Of a stretch of 64,000 nucleotides of DNA, positions 12,139 through 22,868 are shown piece after piece; positions within the stretch are counted from its first letter, which is position 1, and every line of letters starts with the position of its first letter. The position numbers and the translations under genes were made by a program. The notes beneath the pieces are model-generated. The model was given only the letters and a program-made list of their open reading frames with translations. It was not told the origin of the DNA and did no database searches. The DNA is taken from assembly GCF_026745355.1 (NCBI RefSeq), contig NC_079209.1:22943929-23007928 (forward strand), written 5' to 3'. Source of the DNA: Beta vulgaris subsp. vulgaris (Eukaryota; Streptophyta; Magnoliopsida; Caryophyllales; Amaranthaceae).

Positions 12139-12333
12139 TCCAATAGAAATAAAACATCCTTTTATCTGAACAATAACCAGACAATCATTTCTTTTGGTGC
12201 AACTAAAGTTTGAATTGAAGCAAATTACCCAATATAGAACCAAAACCAAAATATAAGAACTAATTTTCTGTTGTCAAACAACTATGATAGCACTCGAATT
12301 TTCTGCCTCAGAGGAATGAATTATGTGTCTCTT

Positions 12334-13488
12334 TCATCCTCTTAGTGCTCGAATCATTGTCTCAATTCTCGGCGTCAAAAGGGGTGACAATAATGAGGGC
12401 TTCAAGAACACTAGCACCAAAGCTAGACAAGAAACGAGCTTGATGACTAATAACCCTAGTTTCTGAGTCCTTAAAAGCTTATTGTAGGTCCTCAAAGGTT
12501 GTTTGGCAATGGGCTCCTGACCCTGCAAAGGAAGTAGGTACCAACCCACACCAGGCTCAAGGCGGGTCTGGGCACGGTCAGGAAGAAGGATTGACTCCTT
12601 CTTGGCAACGTACCACCTAAACTTATTGGCTGATTGGGCAGTGATCCATTTGGCATTGATCAGATAATCGATGCCAATCTCTGCAGGGCCAGCTACGGCA
12701 TTGTTGATGTCAGGCACATAACCAAAATGAACAGCGATAGCGGTAATAAGGCCACCTAGAACAATAGATTGCCCCCTAACACTACCATCCTCAAATGTGG
12801 CAGGCAAACTAGTTGTCGTCCGTTTTAGCTGGGATACAAATAAGTAAGGCAGGCACAAAGCATAGCCGAACACAGGAAACAAATAACTCCCCATCAGAAA
12901 CTCTCCTGTTTTTGACAGGAGTGGGGCTCAGCACACCCAAAAAGTGTACATCCCAGAAATCACTACAAGTAGCGAAGACTTGGGAAAGTGTAAATGGTCA
13001 GCAGACATGTGTTGGGTGTTCACTTCCTATTCTCCCGTAAAGGTTGCCCACAATGTGTTTATGCGAATATGGGGAAGGTGACGATGGTCCTCAGTTATGG
13101 GTAGGCCAAAAATAGTAGCTAATTGGCCTAGTGTGAGTTCTCGATCCTCATTCATGAGGCGAAAACAAAGAACCAGATTTTTGTTCCCTACTTCTAGGGA
13201 ACTCAGAAATTCAAGTGTGAGGTGCCTAAAAGTCCAAAAGAACATGCCAAACATAGGTCCTAAGCCCAGTTTCTCAAATAAATTCTTGGTATCATCAAAT
13301 ATACCCAAAGTATGCAAAGATTGTGAATCAACAAAACGTGTGAGAATTATATTGCGGAATTTCAACTTTTGAAACTTTTCTTTTTGCTCTAAAGATTTAA
13401 AAATTACTTCAGGAAAAGTTGAATCTGCTGGAATTTGATTGCTTGATTCCCCTCTTGAGCTTTGCCTCCTCTTGCTTGGCCTTGACAT
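12334..13488 (-). pseudogene. Athila-type extra ORF (env-like position), broken
   Basis: The ATG at 13488 starts MSRPSKRRQSSRGESSN. The first open piece (13488-13027) holds KLGLGPMFGMFFWTFRHLTLEFLSS in parts, then LTLGQLATIFGLPI. After a gap with frame change, 12894-12334 continues with GYALCLPYLFVSQL and WITAQSANKFRWYV. Similar extra ORFs follow pol in Athila and Calypso elements (ATHILA ORF-1 family). The function is unsettled, and an envelope role is only suggested by position. I see no clear signal peptide or membrane anchor here. Confidence 0.6.
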
Positions 13489-13768
13489 GGTAAAATTGTG
13501 TGAAAAGGTGAATTGAAGTGAGTGAGAGAAAAGATGGGAAATTTCTGAATTTTTTTTTTAGAAAGATGAAGAAAAAGAAGGATGGTGGAGAAAATGTGAA
13601 GGAGGAGATGAAATTGGTGAGGGAAGAAAGGTAGGAGAAGGAGTGGTTATGGAGGTAGTGAGGAGAGAGAGAGCAAGGGTTTGGAGAGGATGAAGAATCG
13701 AGAAAGAGTGAAAAGAAAGAATGAAGGAGAGGGTGAAATTTCGCGACCAAATAGGTTTGTTGGGGGTT

Positions 13769-14033
13769 CCGCCCGGTCGATCGGGCGAAAATTTATTTAT
13801 GTTTTTATCTCAACGCTGGGCTTCCGTAAGTGAAGGAAATTCGCCCGGTCGGGCAATTTCCAGATTTCCCTCAGCTTGTTTCGCCTAGTTGACCGTGCAC
13901 CAGAATCCAAAAAACGCTTGCGCGCCCGGTCGACCGGGCGAACAATGCGGTACTTTTTTTTCGTCGAATTTGTTCGCTCTGTTTGGAAACGGTTACGCGC
14001 CCGGTCGGGCGAACTCGCCCGGTTGACCGGGCG
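13769..14033. repeat. Cluster of GC-rich palindromes between pol and env-like ORF of element A
   Basis: Copies of the unit CGCCCGGTCGACCGGGCG occur at 13769-13789, 13842-13856 (half unit), 13881-13901 (degenerate), 13923-13940 (perfect 18-bp palindrome), 13998-14013 and 14016-14033. The same family recurs in the U3 of the LTR (22593-22868). The surroundings are AT-rich, so the units stand out as CpG islands of 15-20 bases. Confidence 0.85.
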
Positions 14034-14197
14034 TTTGCATTCCTCGTTTTTTTTTCGTCAAAACTTCCCCATGTCATAAGTTTTGCCTCCTGTACACACT
14101 AAACTCGTCCAAATATCAGTACACTCTCCCTCACCACTCTAAAAAAAATGAAAATAAATAGAAATAATCTAAACTAACAAAGAAGAAAAGAAAAGAC

Positions 14198-14242
14198 GGG
14201 TTGCCTCCCGCAAAGCGCTGGTTTAGATGGTCCCGCACGACC
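14198..14242 (-). other. Conserved post-pol motif, copy A
   Basis: Read on the minus strand: GGTCGTGCGGG, then AAACCAGCGCT, then GGGAGGCAACCC, with short variable gaps. The same three words in the same order and near-identical spacing lie at 40573-40618 in element B. The copy sits about 20 bases after the end of integrase. Non-coding as far as I can see. Confidence 0.8.
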
Positions 14243-14263
14243 GTAGTACCTTTGATTTCAAAA

Positions 14264-15254
14264 TCAGGGAGTGTCTAGGTACAAAACCTCTACTTGGCGA
14301 AAAGCTCCCTCATGGTACAGTTTCAGACGCTGCCCATTCACTTTAAACTTCGTCTCAGCTGCATTGGCCACTTTAATAGCTCCATGTGCTTTCACGGCAG
14401 TGACAACAAAAGGTCGAGACCATTTTGACTTAAGCTTTCCAAGAAATAGCCGTAGTCTAGAGTTGTATAATAGAACTTTGTCACCAACATGAAACTCCCG
14501 CTTCACAATCATCTTGTTATGAAATCTCTTTGTTTGCTCCTTGTAAAGTTTTTGGTTTTCATATGCTTCCAGTCAAAGCTCATCTAACTCATTCAATTGA
14601 AGGAGTCTTGCCTCCCCTCCAGTCTCCAAATCCAAGTCAATTTCTTTAACAGCCCAAGCTGAGAGATACTCCATTTCAACTGGTAAATGACAAGCTTTGC
14701 CATAGACTAATCGATATGGGGTGGTTCCTAGAGATGTCTTAAAAGCAGTTCGCATAGCCCACAGAGTGTCATCCAATTTTTGTGACCAATCCTTCCTTAT
14801 CCTGTTGACTACTCTTCTCCAAGATGCGCTTGATCTGAAGATTGGAGACTTCAACTTGACCACTAGTCTGAGGATGATAAGCTAAACCAACTTTATGAGT
14901 GACTCCATATTTCTTTAGTAAAGCTTTGAAGGTTCTCTATTGAAAGTGAGATCCCCCATCACTGATCAAAACTCTCGGGACTCCGAATCGAGGAAAAATA
15001 ACCTTCTTGAAGAGCTTCATGACTACCTTAGAATCATTGGTAATAGAAGCCACAACTTTAACCCACTTAGTCACATAATCCAGAGCAACCAATATATACC
15101 TGTTTCCACAAGAAGAAGGGAAAGGTCACATGAAATCAAAGCCCCATACATCAAATGGTTCAATCTCCAAAATTCCCATATGTGGCATCTCCTATCTCTT
15201 TGAAATATTACCCGTTCGTTGGCATTCATTACAAGAAAGACAAAAAGCACGAGC
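14264..15254 (-). pseudogene. Athila-type integrase, core and C-terminal part, broken
   Basis: Minus-strand reading gives the zinc-domain remainder CLSCNECQRTGNIS, core pieces around [14 protein letters not shown] and [10 protein letters not shown], and [12 protein letters not shown]. Then follow [19 protein letters not shown] (from 14863 down) and a C-terminal DKVLLYNSRL...GKLKSKWSRPFVV (14512-14264). Several stops and frame changes break it. The C-terminus has the GPY/F-like module but no chromodomain, as in Athila/Tat elements. The N-terminal HH part lies on the other side of the CACTA fragment at 16211. Confidence 0.8.
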
Positions 15255-15257
15255 ATC

Positions 15258-15986
15258 GATCCGGTCATCATATTTCAAACCCAAAGGACACATTAATTTT
15301 TTGGCATAGTAGGTAGATTTTGGTAACAAATTACCCTCAGGAAACATATCTTGTAAAGCTTCTAAGAGTTCTGTGAAGCCTACATCACTCAAATTATGTT
15401 TTGCTTTTATGTCGAAAGGAGTTTAAACCCCACTCAATTGAGTGTATTTTGTACACCTTGGATAAAGGGGTTTCCCAGCAGCTTCAGACAAACTGTCAAA
15501 CACTCGTGGTCGCTCATTAAAATGGTCACGAGCCCCTTCCAACATCTCACCTAATCGATCACCAAACTCTTCATCCTCAATGTCACTATTATCTCCGTTG
15601 TCATTTTCATAACCTACTACATCATCACCTTCAATCCTAACATGATCTTCAATCACAACTTCATTCTCAACCCCGACATTCGACATATCAATCTCTAATG
15701 AATTACTAGTGCCAACATCAACATTAACGCTATCATGAGTATATTTTCCCTTCTCACCATGCCATAACCAAATATAATACTCAGCCCTAAATCCACGACG
15801 AAGAATATGATCCCTTATGGTCCTAATATTAGAAATCATGATCACATTGTAGCAATCAACACATGGACAATAAATCTCAGCCTCGCAAGTAAGTTGTTGG
15901 TGTTCTACACCACGTTTACAAAACTCATTCACACCTTCTACGAACTCCAACGTATTCCGCTTTCCATACATTCAACTTCGATCCAT
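15258..15986 (-). pseudogene. TNP2 transposase N-terminus of CACTA family 2, truncated
   Basis: The ATG at 15986 gives MDRS, a stop, then MYGKRNTLEFVEGVNEFC, matching the usual MDRSWMY start with Trp changed to stop. The Transpos_assoc domain (YCPCVDCYN ... ILRRGFRAEYYIW) and an acidic linker follow, then the start of TNP2 (ELLEALQDMFPEGNLLPKS...CPLGLKYD) in another frame. The sequence is cut at ...RIDA, exactly where other TNP2 proteins continue with CxNDC, and the retroelement integrase resumes. Confidence 0.78.
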
Positions 15987-16210
15987 TTCTAAAAACCCCA
16001 ACACATACATACAAATTATTATCAATTTAAAATTCACATAACTCCAACACAACAAACTAATATTTAATGCATGCTTCCATTGGGTCCTTATCACTCCAAC
16101 CTAACCCATCCTTAAACGTCCAATCTCACTAGTGAATGCATGTTATATTGCTGCATATAGGTAAAACCGCAGCAATATCACCACAACAATGAGCATTTAT
16201 TCTACTACTG
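15258..16210 (-). mobile_element. CACTA family-2 fragment inside integrase of element A
   Basis: The right end (16210) carries CAGTAGTAGAATAAATGC on the minus strand, one mismatch from the terminus at 131, with ATTGCTGCGG-type subterminal words. The fragment interrupts the integrase between TIFKD and ARAFC and is flanked on both sides by ATC (15255-15257 and 16211-16213), a perfect 3-bp target duplication. The opposite terminus is missing: at 15258 the fragment ends inside the TNP2 coding region. Confidence 0.82.
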
Positions 16211-16936
16211 ATCTTTGAAAATAGTAGGCCAATAAAAACCACTCTGGAGAATTCTATAAGTTGTAGTTTGTGAGCTAAGATGTCCACTACAAGGCATACT
16301 ATGATAATGTTGGAGAATGCCAACTATCTCCCAATTAGATATACATCGCCGGAACAAGCCATCTGAGCACTTCTTGTATAAGAGTGGGTCTTCCCAATAA
16401 TAATGCTTGGCATCATGATAAAACTTCTTTCGTTGTTGACAAGTCAAATCAGGAGGATGGGAACCATTAACACAATAGTTAGCAAAGTCAGCATACCATG
16501 GAGATTGAGTAGACACGACAAAAAGATGGTCATCTGGAAAAGCATCATCTATGGGACCGTCAGCACTTGGCTCAAATCTCAACCAGGAGAGATGATCTCC
16601 AACTACATTATCAACACCCTTCTTGTCGCGGCTCTCCAAATCAAACTCTTGTAGTAAGAGTATCCATCGTATAAGTCGCGGTTTGGCCAATAGATACTTT
16701 AGTGCAGTATGTTCAGTATGGATAATCACTTTTGAACCTACGAGGTAGGTCCGAAACTTGTCAAGGGCATAAACAATGGCCAACAACTCTTTCTCTGTAG
16801 TAGCATAGTTGACCTGGGCTTCATCTAAGGTCTTTCTGGCATAGTAGATGGCATGGAGGACTTTGTTTTTCCGTTAGCCAAACACAACACCAACTGCATA
16901 ATCACTAGCATCACACATGATCTCGAAAGAGAGACT
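16211..16936 (-). pseudogene. Athila-type RNase H and integrase N-terminus, broken
   Basis: The open piece 16786-16205 reads [41 protein letters not shown] and DHLSWL, the Ty3 RNase H C-terminal half and tether. It is followed by the integrase zinc region [16 protein letters not shown] and [11 protein letters not shown]. Upstream, [22 protein letters not shown] sequence is reached through stops between 16936 and 16786. The catalytic Asp of the first RNase H motif is readable as MCDASDYAVG in the broken part. Confidence 0.8.
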
Positions 16937-18213
16937 TCAGTCTGGAGGTTTTATGATAGGGGCAGTGATCAATGCTTCCTTAATCCTATCAAAAGACTCC
17001 ACACACGCATTAGTAAAGTCAAAAGTGGCATCCTTGAGCAACAATTGAGTAAGGGGTTTCGCAATTTTGGAAAAGTCTTTTATAAATCTGCGATAGAAAC
17101 CCACATGACCCAGAAAACTCCTCACTCCCTTGACATTCACAGGAGGAGGAAGTTTCTCAATCACCTTAATTTTTGCTCTGTCCACCTGGACGCCATGCTT
17201 AGATATGAGGTGTCCAAGTACCACTCCGTCATTCACCATGTGGCACTTTTCCCAATTAAGAACCAGATTAACCTCAGAACATCGTTTCAGAATATTAGAG
17301 AGATTATGCAAACACACATCAAAGTCGTAACCATAAACACTAAAATCATCCATAATTAGCTCCATGATATTCTCGATGAAATCAGAAAAAATGGCCATCA
17401 TACATCTCTGAAATGTGGCAGGGGCATTGCACAAACCAAATAACATTCTGCGATATGCAAAAGTGTCGTAGGGGTAATTGAACGTCGTCTTCTCCTGATC
17501 GGCTGGGCGAATGGGAATCTGAAAGAAACATGAATATCCATCCAAATAACAGAAAAAGTTATGTTTTGCTAATCTTTTTAACATCTGATCAATAAAAGGA
17601 AGAGGAAAATGATCTTTCAGAGTGGCGGTGTTTAATCTGCAATAATCAATACACATCCGCCAACCTATAACAGTACGAGTAGGAATTAGTTCATCCCTAT
17701 CATTCTTAACAACAGTAGCCCCCCCCCCTTTTTAGGAACAACTTGAACCGGGCTCACCAACTTAGAATCTGACATGGGGTAGATGATGCCTGCGTCAAGT
17801 AGTTTCATAATTTCCTTTTTCATAACCTCTTGCATATTAGGATTCAAACGTCTTTGAGGTTGTGTGCAAGGGCGGTGATTTTCTTCCAAGTTAATTCTAT
17901 GCATGCAAAAATCAGGACTAATGCCCTTTAGATAATCAATACTATACCCAATAGCCTTCTTGTGCATGCGAAGCATTGTAAGAAGTTGTGAAAGCTGGCT
18001 ATCTGTGAGTTTAGTACTGACAATCACAGGGCATTTCTCAACGTCATCAAGAAATGCATATTTGAGGTTAGAAGGTAAAGGTTTAAGTTCTGACTTCTTT
18101 ACCTGTGGTTTGAAAGTAGAGCAAATAGTCTCTATTACCTTACAATCTGCTACCATATCAATGTCAAGGTCATCATTCAGATCAAGACTTGTCTCCAATA
18201 ATTCATGTGACAT
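16937..18213 (-). pseudogene. Athila-type reverse transcriptase, broken
   Basis: The piece 18213-17686 gives the RT N-terminus (IGYSIDYLKGISPDFCMHRI, MKKEIMKLLDAGIIYPMSDS, VQVVPKKGG). A run of C at about 17719-17732 coincides with a frame loss. The next piece, 17656-16937, has MCIDYCRLN, LPFIDQMLKRLA, LDGYSCFFQIPI, FGLCNAPATFQRCMMAIF, the catalytic IMDDFSVYG (normally YMDD) and GHLISKHGVQVD. It runs into a stop just before RNase H. Confidence 0.88.
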
Positions 18214-18231
18214 AAATTGTGAAAAACTAAC

Positions 18232-18846
18232 TCAAGAGATCTCATCGAGTATGTCAATCCTGCAACATGTGTGCTCAAGCATAGAAGACTTAATGGCATT
18301 GGTTAACTTAAAAGTAACAGTATCATCACCAGCACTCAAAGTCAGAGAGCCAAATTTTACATCAATAACAGCACCACCAGTACATAGAAAAGGTCTACCC
18401 AAAATAATGGGAATTTGACTATCTTCTTCCATATGAAGTACTGCAAAATCCACAGGAATATAGAATTTTCCAACTCTAACAGGTACATCCTCTAGAATAC
18501 CTAAAGGATATTTCACAGATCGATCTGTCATCTGCAGAGTAATCTGTGTGCACTTTAAAGTACCCAAGTTCAGTTTATTACAGATAGATAAAAGCATAAC
18601 ATATACACTAGCACCTAGATCACACAAAGCCTTATCTATAAACAAAGCACCCACATGACAAGGGATTGAAAAAATACCAGGATCTTTTAGTTTTGGTGGA
18701 ATTTTATTTCGCAGAACAACACTGCATTCTTCAGTTAAAGCAACTCGATCTATCCCACCAAAATCTTTCTTTTTAGTGATCATATCTTTCAGAAACTTGG
18801 CATACACAGGTACTTGAGAAATTAAATCAGTGAAAGGAACCATTAC
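18232..18846 (-). pseudogene. Athila-type aspartic protease
   Basis: The open minus-strand frame has the retroviral-type aspartic protease active site LCDLGASV (D-L-G-A-S) and the flap-like downstream part PLGILEDVPVRVGKFYIPVDF and IILGRPFL. In this family it cleaves the gag-pol polyprotein. It lies directly downstream of gag and upstream of RT; the frame changes relative to the gag tail near 18850. The same order is kept in element B (39822-40534). Confidence 0.82.
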
Positions 18847-18847
18847 C

Positions 18848-21598
18848 TCAAGGTTGTTGATCGACCTTTGATTCTTGCATCCTCTGGGGAAAAGGTAGTG
18901 GTGGATTAGGAGAATTAGTAACCTTCTCCTTGCGTTTCTCTGCTTCATCCACTTTTCCGCGCTCAACTTCACTTCTGGAGCTATCCTCACCTTCATTTTC
19001 ATCCACATCATCATTCTGAACTCGAGGTACTGAATCATCAGTAGGCATAGGTGGGGCATCATACTGTGTACCGCTTTGAAGAGTGACGACATTAGCAGTT
19101 TCTTTAGGAATTGGTTGCCCCGACAGATGACCTGGTTTCCTCTGTGCACTATTTCCAGCCACCTGAGCAAGTTGAGACTCCAAATGTTTGGTGGTGTTTT
19201 TCAACTCCTTGATGCTCTCCTCATGATTTTTCTGCATAGAAACCATCATTTTCATTAGATCAGACATAGTAGGCTCTTGAGAGCTGGCATTATGAGAAAC
19301 TTGCTGCTGATAGCCTTGGTGTGAAGGCCTATTGAAACCAGGAGGGGGGTTCTGAGGAGCCCCTTGATAATATAGTTGTCTAGCAGCATGTTGTGGTGGG
19401 TTTTGATGTGGTGGTTGGTAGGAAGATTGTGGTGGAGGTTGAGGATTCTGAACATTGGAAGCCTGAAGCTGATTCAAGCTCAAGCTTGCCTCCGCGACGG
19501 GCCACTGCTTTTTTGGTTCTCAGTCAACGGGATCGGGGACTGGACGTCTATTTAACTGTATCGCTTTGCTCTAAGAAAGGCGGATGCCTCCGCTCGGTCA
19601 ACCGTCTCTGGAATTGCTGCCTTTTCCGGTTCTGCTTCCACTCCGCCTACCATCCAGTGGATCTTCGCCTGGCTAGGATTCTTACTCTCGAACGGGGGAA
19701 TGCAATCTATTAGATTGTTGACCCGGCCTCTGAGTTCGTAATAGGCTGAAGTAATGTTCAGCCTATTACCAGATATAGGTATGGAATGATTTTGACCTAC
19801 CTGGTAGATGTGTGCATTTGACCTCTACCCATACCTTTGCTATCTATGCTCCAACCATGATAGCGATTGGTGCTTCTTTCGGGGGTTCAACCAGCCTGGA
19901 TAAACCACTTCTAGCTTTGATTCACCACCAGGTATGGAAAGAAAAGTCACGAAAAGCGATCCATCATTAAAGAAAGGCTTGTCTATACGTCTTTCTAGCC
20001 TACGCGCGGTTCCTTTCGATTGGAGCCTGTCGCTACCTGGATCAATCAGTCTATTCTTGTTCGCCTTGTGTCATCCGATTTTAGGGAATTCATTGGATCG
20101 TGAAGTTGCTTCACACCTACCGCGAATTAAAGATACCAGACCTACATTCATTAATCATCTCGTAGGAATTTCTCTTCTCAAGGTCAAAAGAGCAAGCCTA
20201 TGAAAGGAAGACTCTCTCGAAAGGTGTCTACTCGTGGAATAGAAAGAGTTCGTTGCATCAACAAAGTGTAGTAATCAAAAAGGCTTACTTAAGCTCATCG
20301 ATGTGTACTCCTCGGTTGTGAAAGAGAAGGTAGACCAGGAATTGAATCAGAAGCATCCAGCAGCGCCACCGCCAGTAGAAGTTGACGCAGTTCGGAAAAC
20401 AACTAACAAACCAAAGAAAGCCCTTTTTATGGATTCAGGCAAGCAAATATCAGACCTAAACCCGACTAGCTTCAGTTGCCTCCCTCGAAAGTCTTACACT
20501 CGTTCTTTCACTCAGACTTCCTCCTGCAGTGTTTTCTTGTAGGAAAAATTGGGATGATCTCTCCAACTTGGGTTGTAGGTATTAGAGTAGGGGTTGTGTG
20601 GTCTCTGTTGAAAAGCATTTGCATGCTCCATCTGATTCGGAACAGGTTGACTGTAGAAACAATCATGACCAAAGTGGCCTTGAACACCACACACTTCACA
20701 AAAGGAGGAAGTAATAGGAGCCATGGAAGACATCGCATTAATACTCATGGGAGGAGTACTAGACTGCGAAGATTTCAGTGAGTCCATCTTCATGCTCAAC
20801 TATGCTACTTGTGAAGACAACAAGACATATGCATTAGCATCCAACTTTTTCTTTGTAATAGTCCTGGAGGAACTATGATCATTCGCTGCTAAGTTGGCCA
20901 GAAAATTGTACCCTTCATCTACCCCCTTATCTAGGAAGACACCCCCTGCAGATGAATCAATTGTACTCTTGATATGAGGTTGTAGACTATTGTAGAATGC
21001 TTGGGTGATGAAACACTTATCCAGATTGTGGTGTCGGCATTCTCTCTTCAGTGTTTCATCGGGTTCTTGTTGGAAGGTAGCAATCTTATGTCTTATTTCT
21101 GCAATCTTGGTGAGAAGGTAGTACTCTTTCATGAATGCGTCAGATATAGCACTCCACTCAGTTTTTCATTAACATTGTTCAGCCATTTCCGTGCCTTGTC
21201 CTTTAATGAAAATTCGAATATCATGACCTTCAACTGAACAAGAGTGACCCCTTGGTGTTTAACGGTACGACAGAGTTGTTGAAACCGTTGTAAATGATTT
21301 GCAGGGTCTTCAGATGGATGCCCGCCAAACTGATTCTGTTGGATCATATTAATGAGAGCAGGCTTGATTTCGAAGTTGGCTGCTGTATATCAGGATAGTA
21401 GGGCCTGTGGGAACATTGCCAGGAGAAGGTACCCCATAAGACTTAATGACTTAGGAGGCATATTGTCTGTTGGTTCTTCCGTGGTTTTTCCCTGATTAGC
21501 AGACTGCTTTTTCTTCTTTTGTGTCTTCTTGAGCTGGTGGAGGTTTTCTCAAGATCAGGATCAGTTGAACTGGAGACCGTTCTTTTAGACCTGGGCAT
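18848..21598 (-). pseudogene. Athila-type gag, broken and interrupted
   Basis: It starts at the ATG at 21598 (MPRSKRTVSSSTDPDLEK). Retrotrans_gag pieces follow: GHPSEDPANHLQRFQQLC, then after a frame change EYYLLTKIAEIRHKIATFQQ. Next is the CCHC knuckle CEVCGVQGHFGHDC (near 20690) and the stretch NPYSNTYNPSWRDHPNFSYK. The sequence is then interrupted by about 1.1 kb of foreign DNA and resumes near 19460 with a Pro/Gln-rich tail (NVQNPQPPPQSSYQPP...) and a coiled-coil-like MMVSMQKNHEESIKELKN segment. Comparison with gag of element B places the breakpoint between NFSYK and NVxNP. Confidence 0.82.
19460..20532. other. Foreign insert in gag, possible mitochondrial (NUMT) DNA
   Basis: The sequence changes abruptly in style: GC content near 45 percent, no simple repeats, none of the AT-rich texture of the flanks. 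It reads like plant mitochondrial intergenic DNA, but I recognise no mitochondrial gene in it. Short ORFs (19393-19713, 19934-20203, 20303-20542) have no recognised motif. Breakpoints are inferred from where gag coding stops and resumes. No terminal repeats or target duplication are evident, which fits end-joining capture better than transposition. Another unidentified insertion remains possible. Confidence 0.4.
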
Positions 21599-21711
21599 AA
21601 AAGAAACAAAGAAAAATGTGCAGTGAGATGGCCTCAATTGGAACTTGAAGTTCCAATGAGACAGCAGAAATAGTCAAATAATTAATCAGAAAGCTATAGA
21701 AACTAGCCGTC

Positions 21712-21729
21712 TCCCCGGCAACGGCCCCA
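21712..21729 (-). other. Primer binding site of element A (tRNA-Asp type)
   Basis: The minus-strand reading matches TGGCGCCGTTGCCGGGGA, the complement of the plant tRNA-Asp 3' end, except for one base (GGGGCC for GGCGCC). It lies 9 bases inside the LTR border, compared with 5 bases in element B. Confidence 0.85.
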
Positions 21730-22534
21730 AAAACTTAATGGGGTTTAAAATATACCGCAAGTGCATCGTGTCTGTTTAGCAGAAACTGGAAAATACAGGT
21801 CGATCGACAGGGAGAGGAGTTCTAAATTTATGCTCAATTATCTAACTACTTCAAGAGAAAATTGATTGAAGAATTAATAACTAAACTAGAAAACATAAAA
21901 GATGGAATTTATCAAATAATTAAAAACCTAGGGCAATATCGGTCCACCATGCTTATACCAATTTAATCACTACAATATAGTTCAACAATACTTGGATTGA
22001 GGTTCAATAAATAGGGTATTTCGTTAATCCTTGGTCAGGCATTAACAACTCTTAGATTAACATATGCCAGTACGGTCGCTCAACATAATCAAATCTACCT
22101 ATTGTAACAAGCCTCTAATGAATACGATCTTTCGATTCTAATTCTTATTAGCTAAACATAACTCATGATATTGCGCAATTACATGAATTAAACAAGCATA
22201 ACAAATCAACAAGAATTATTTAATTCAATCCAAATATCAAAGAACATCAAACCACGATCAAAAAGGTATAAACATGGTTTCCTTCTCTAAGCTCTAAAAA
22301 TAGACTACTCAATCATGATAATAATAAACTCAATAAACATGATCAAAGTAAAAGAATTCATTAAATTAAACTAAGTAAAGAAGAAAACCGAATGATTGAA
22401 GAACAACGAAAACGAAATCAACGATCTTTATAATCTTCAAAATCAAGAGTTAACACAAAGGTAGAGAGAGAAAAACTAAGTGCTTAGCCCTAAAAACGTA
22501 GAAAATAAGATAGTCTAATCGAAAATACTAAAAA

Positions 22535-22545
22535 CCTATTTATAC
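22535..22545 (-). promoter_or_regulatory. LTR A TATA box
   Basis: Minus-strand GTATAAATAGG in the LTR, directly downstream of the palindrome cluster at 22593-22868. Transcription would start roughly 30 bases further on. Confidence 0.6.
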
Positions 22546-22592
22546 TTTTTACAAAACCAGCTAAAAAAGGCGGAAAAACCCGTCCCAAGAAA

Positions 22593-22868
22593 CCGCCCGG
22601 TCAATCGGGCGACGGTGATTGACAAGTTACGACGAATCAGCAAATCCGCCCGGTCGGACGCGTAAGCGAATTATCCCTTTGGTCGCCCGGTTAGCTGGGC
22701 GAAATGAGTGTTGGTGGCTTTGAGTTTCTTGATCCGCCCGGTCGAGCGCATGAACGTTTTCCTCCATTTGGTCGCCCGGTTGGCCGGGCGAAATGAATAT
22801 GTAGCAGCAGCTCAGGTTTTGTGGTTCACCCGATCGGGCCAAACTGCCCGGTCGACCGGGCGAATGCG
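22593..22868. repeat. GC palindrome array in U3 of LTR A
   Basis: Units of the CGCCCGGTCGACCGGGCG family at 22593-22612, 22646-22662, 22681-22706, 22734-22749, 22769-22801, 22827-22840 and 22845-22868. The middle part is a tandem duplication of about 88 bp, each copy holding a half palindrome followed by a full one (GGTCGCCCGGTT...GGGCGAAATGA). The array ends about 50 bases upstream of the TATA box. Confidence 0.85.

Noticed and set aside
13769..14033. CRISPR-like array
   Set aside because: Units are palindromic and variable, spacers are irregular, and the setting is a plant retroelement.
13871..14079. Overlapping ORFs on both strands with RSTGR repeats as proteins
   Set aside because: The repeated residues are the palindromic CGCCCGGTCGACC units read as codons; the DNA repeat explains them.
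131..16210. One 16-kb CACTA element joining both family-2 ends
   Set aside because: Flanking 3-bp sequences do not match, the 16210 end has its own ATC duplication partner at 15255, and element A is continuous on both sides of the fragment.
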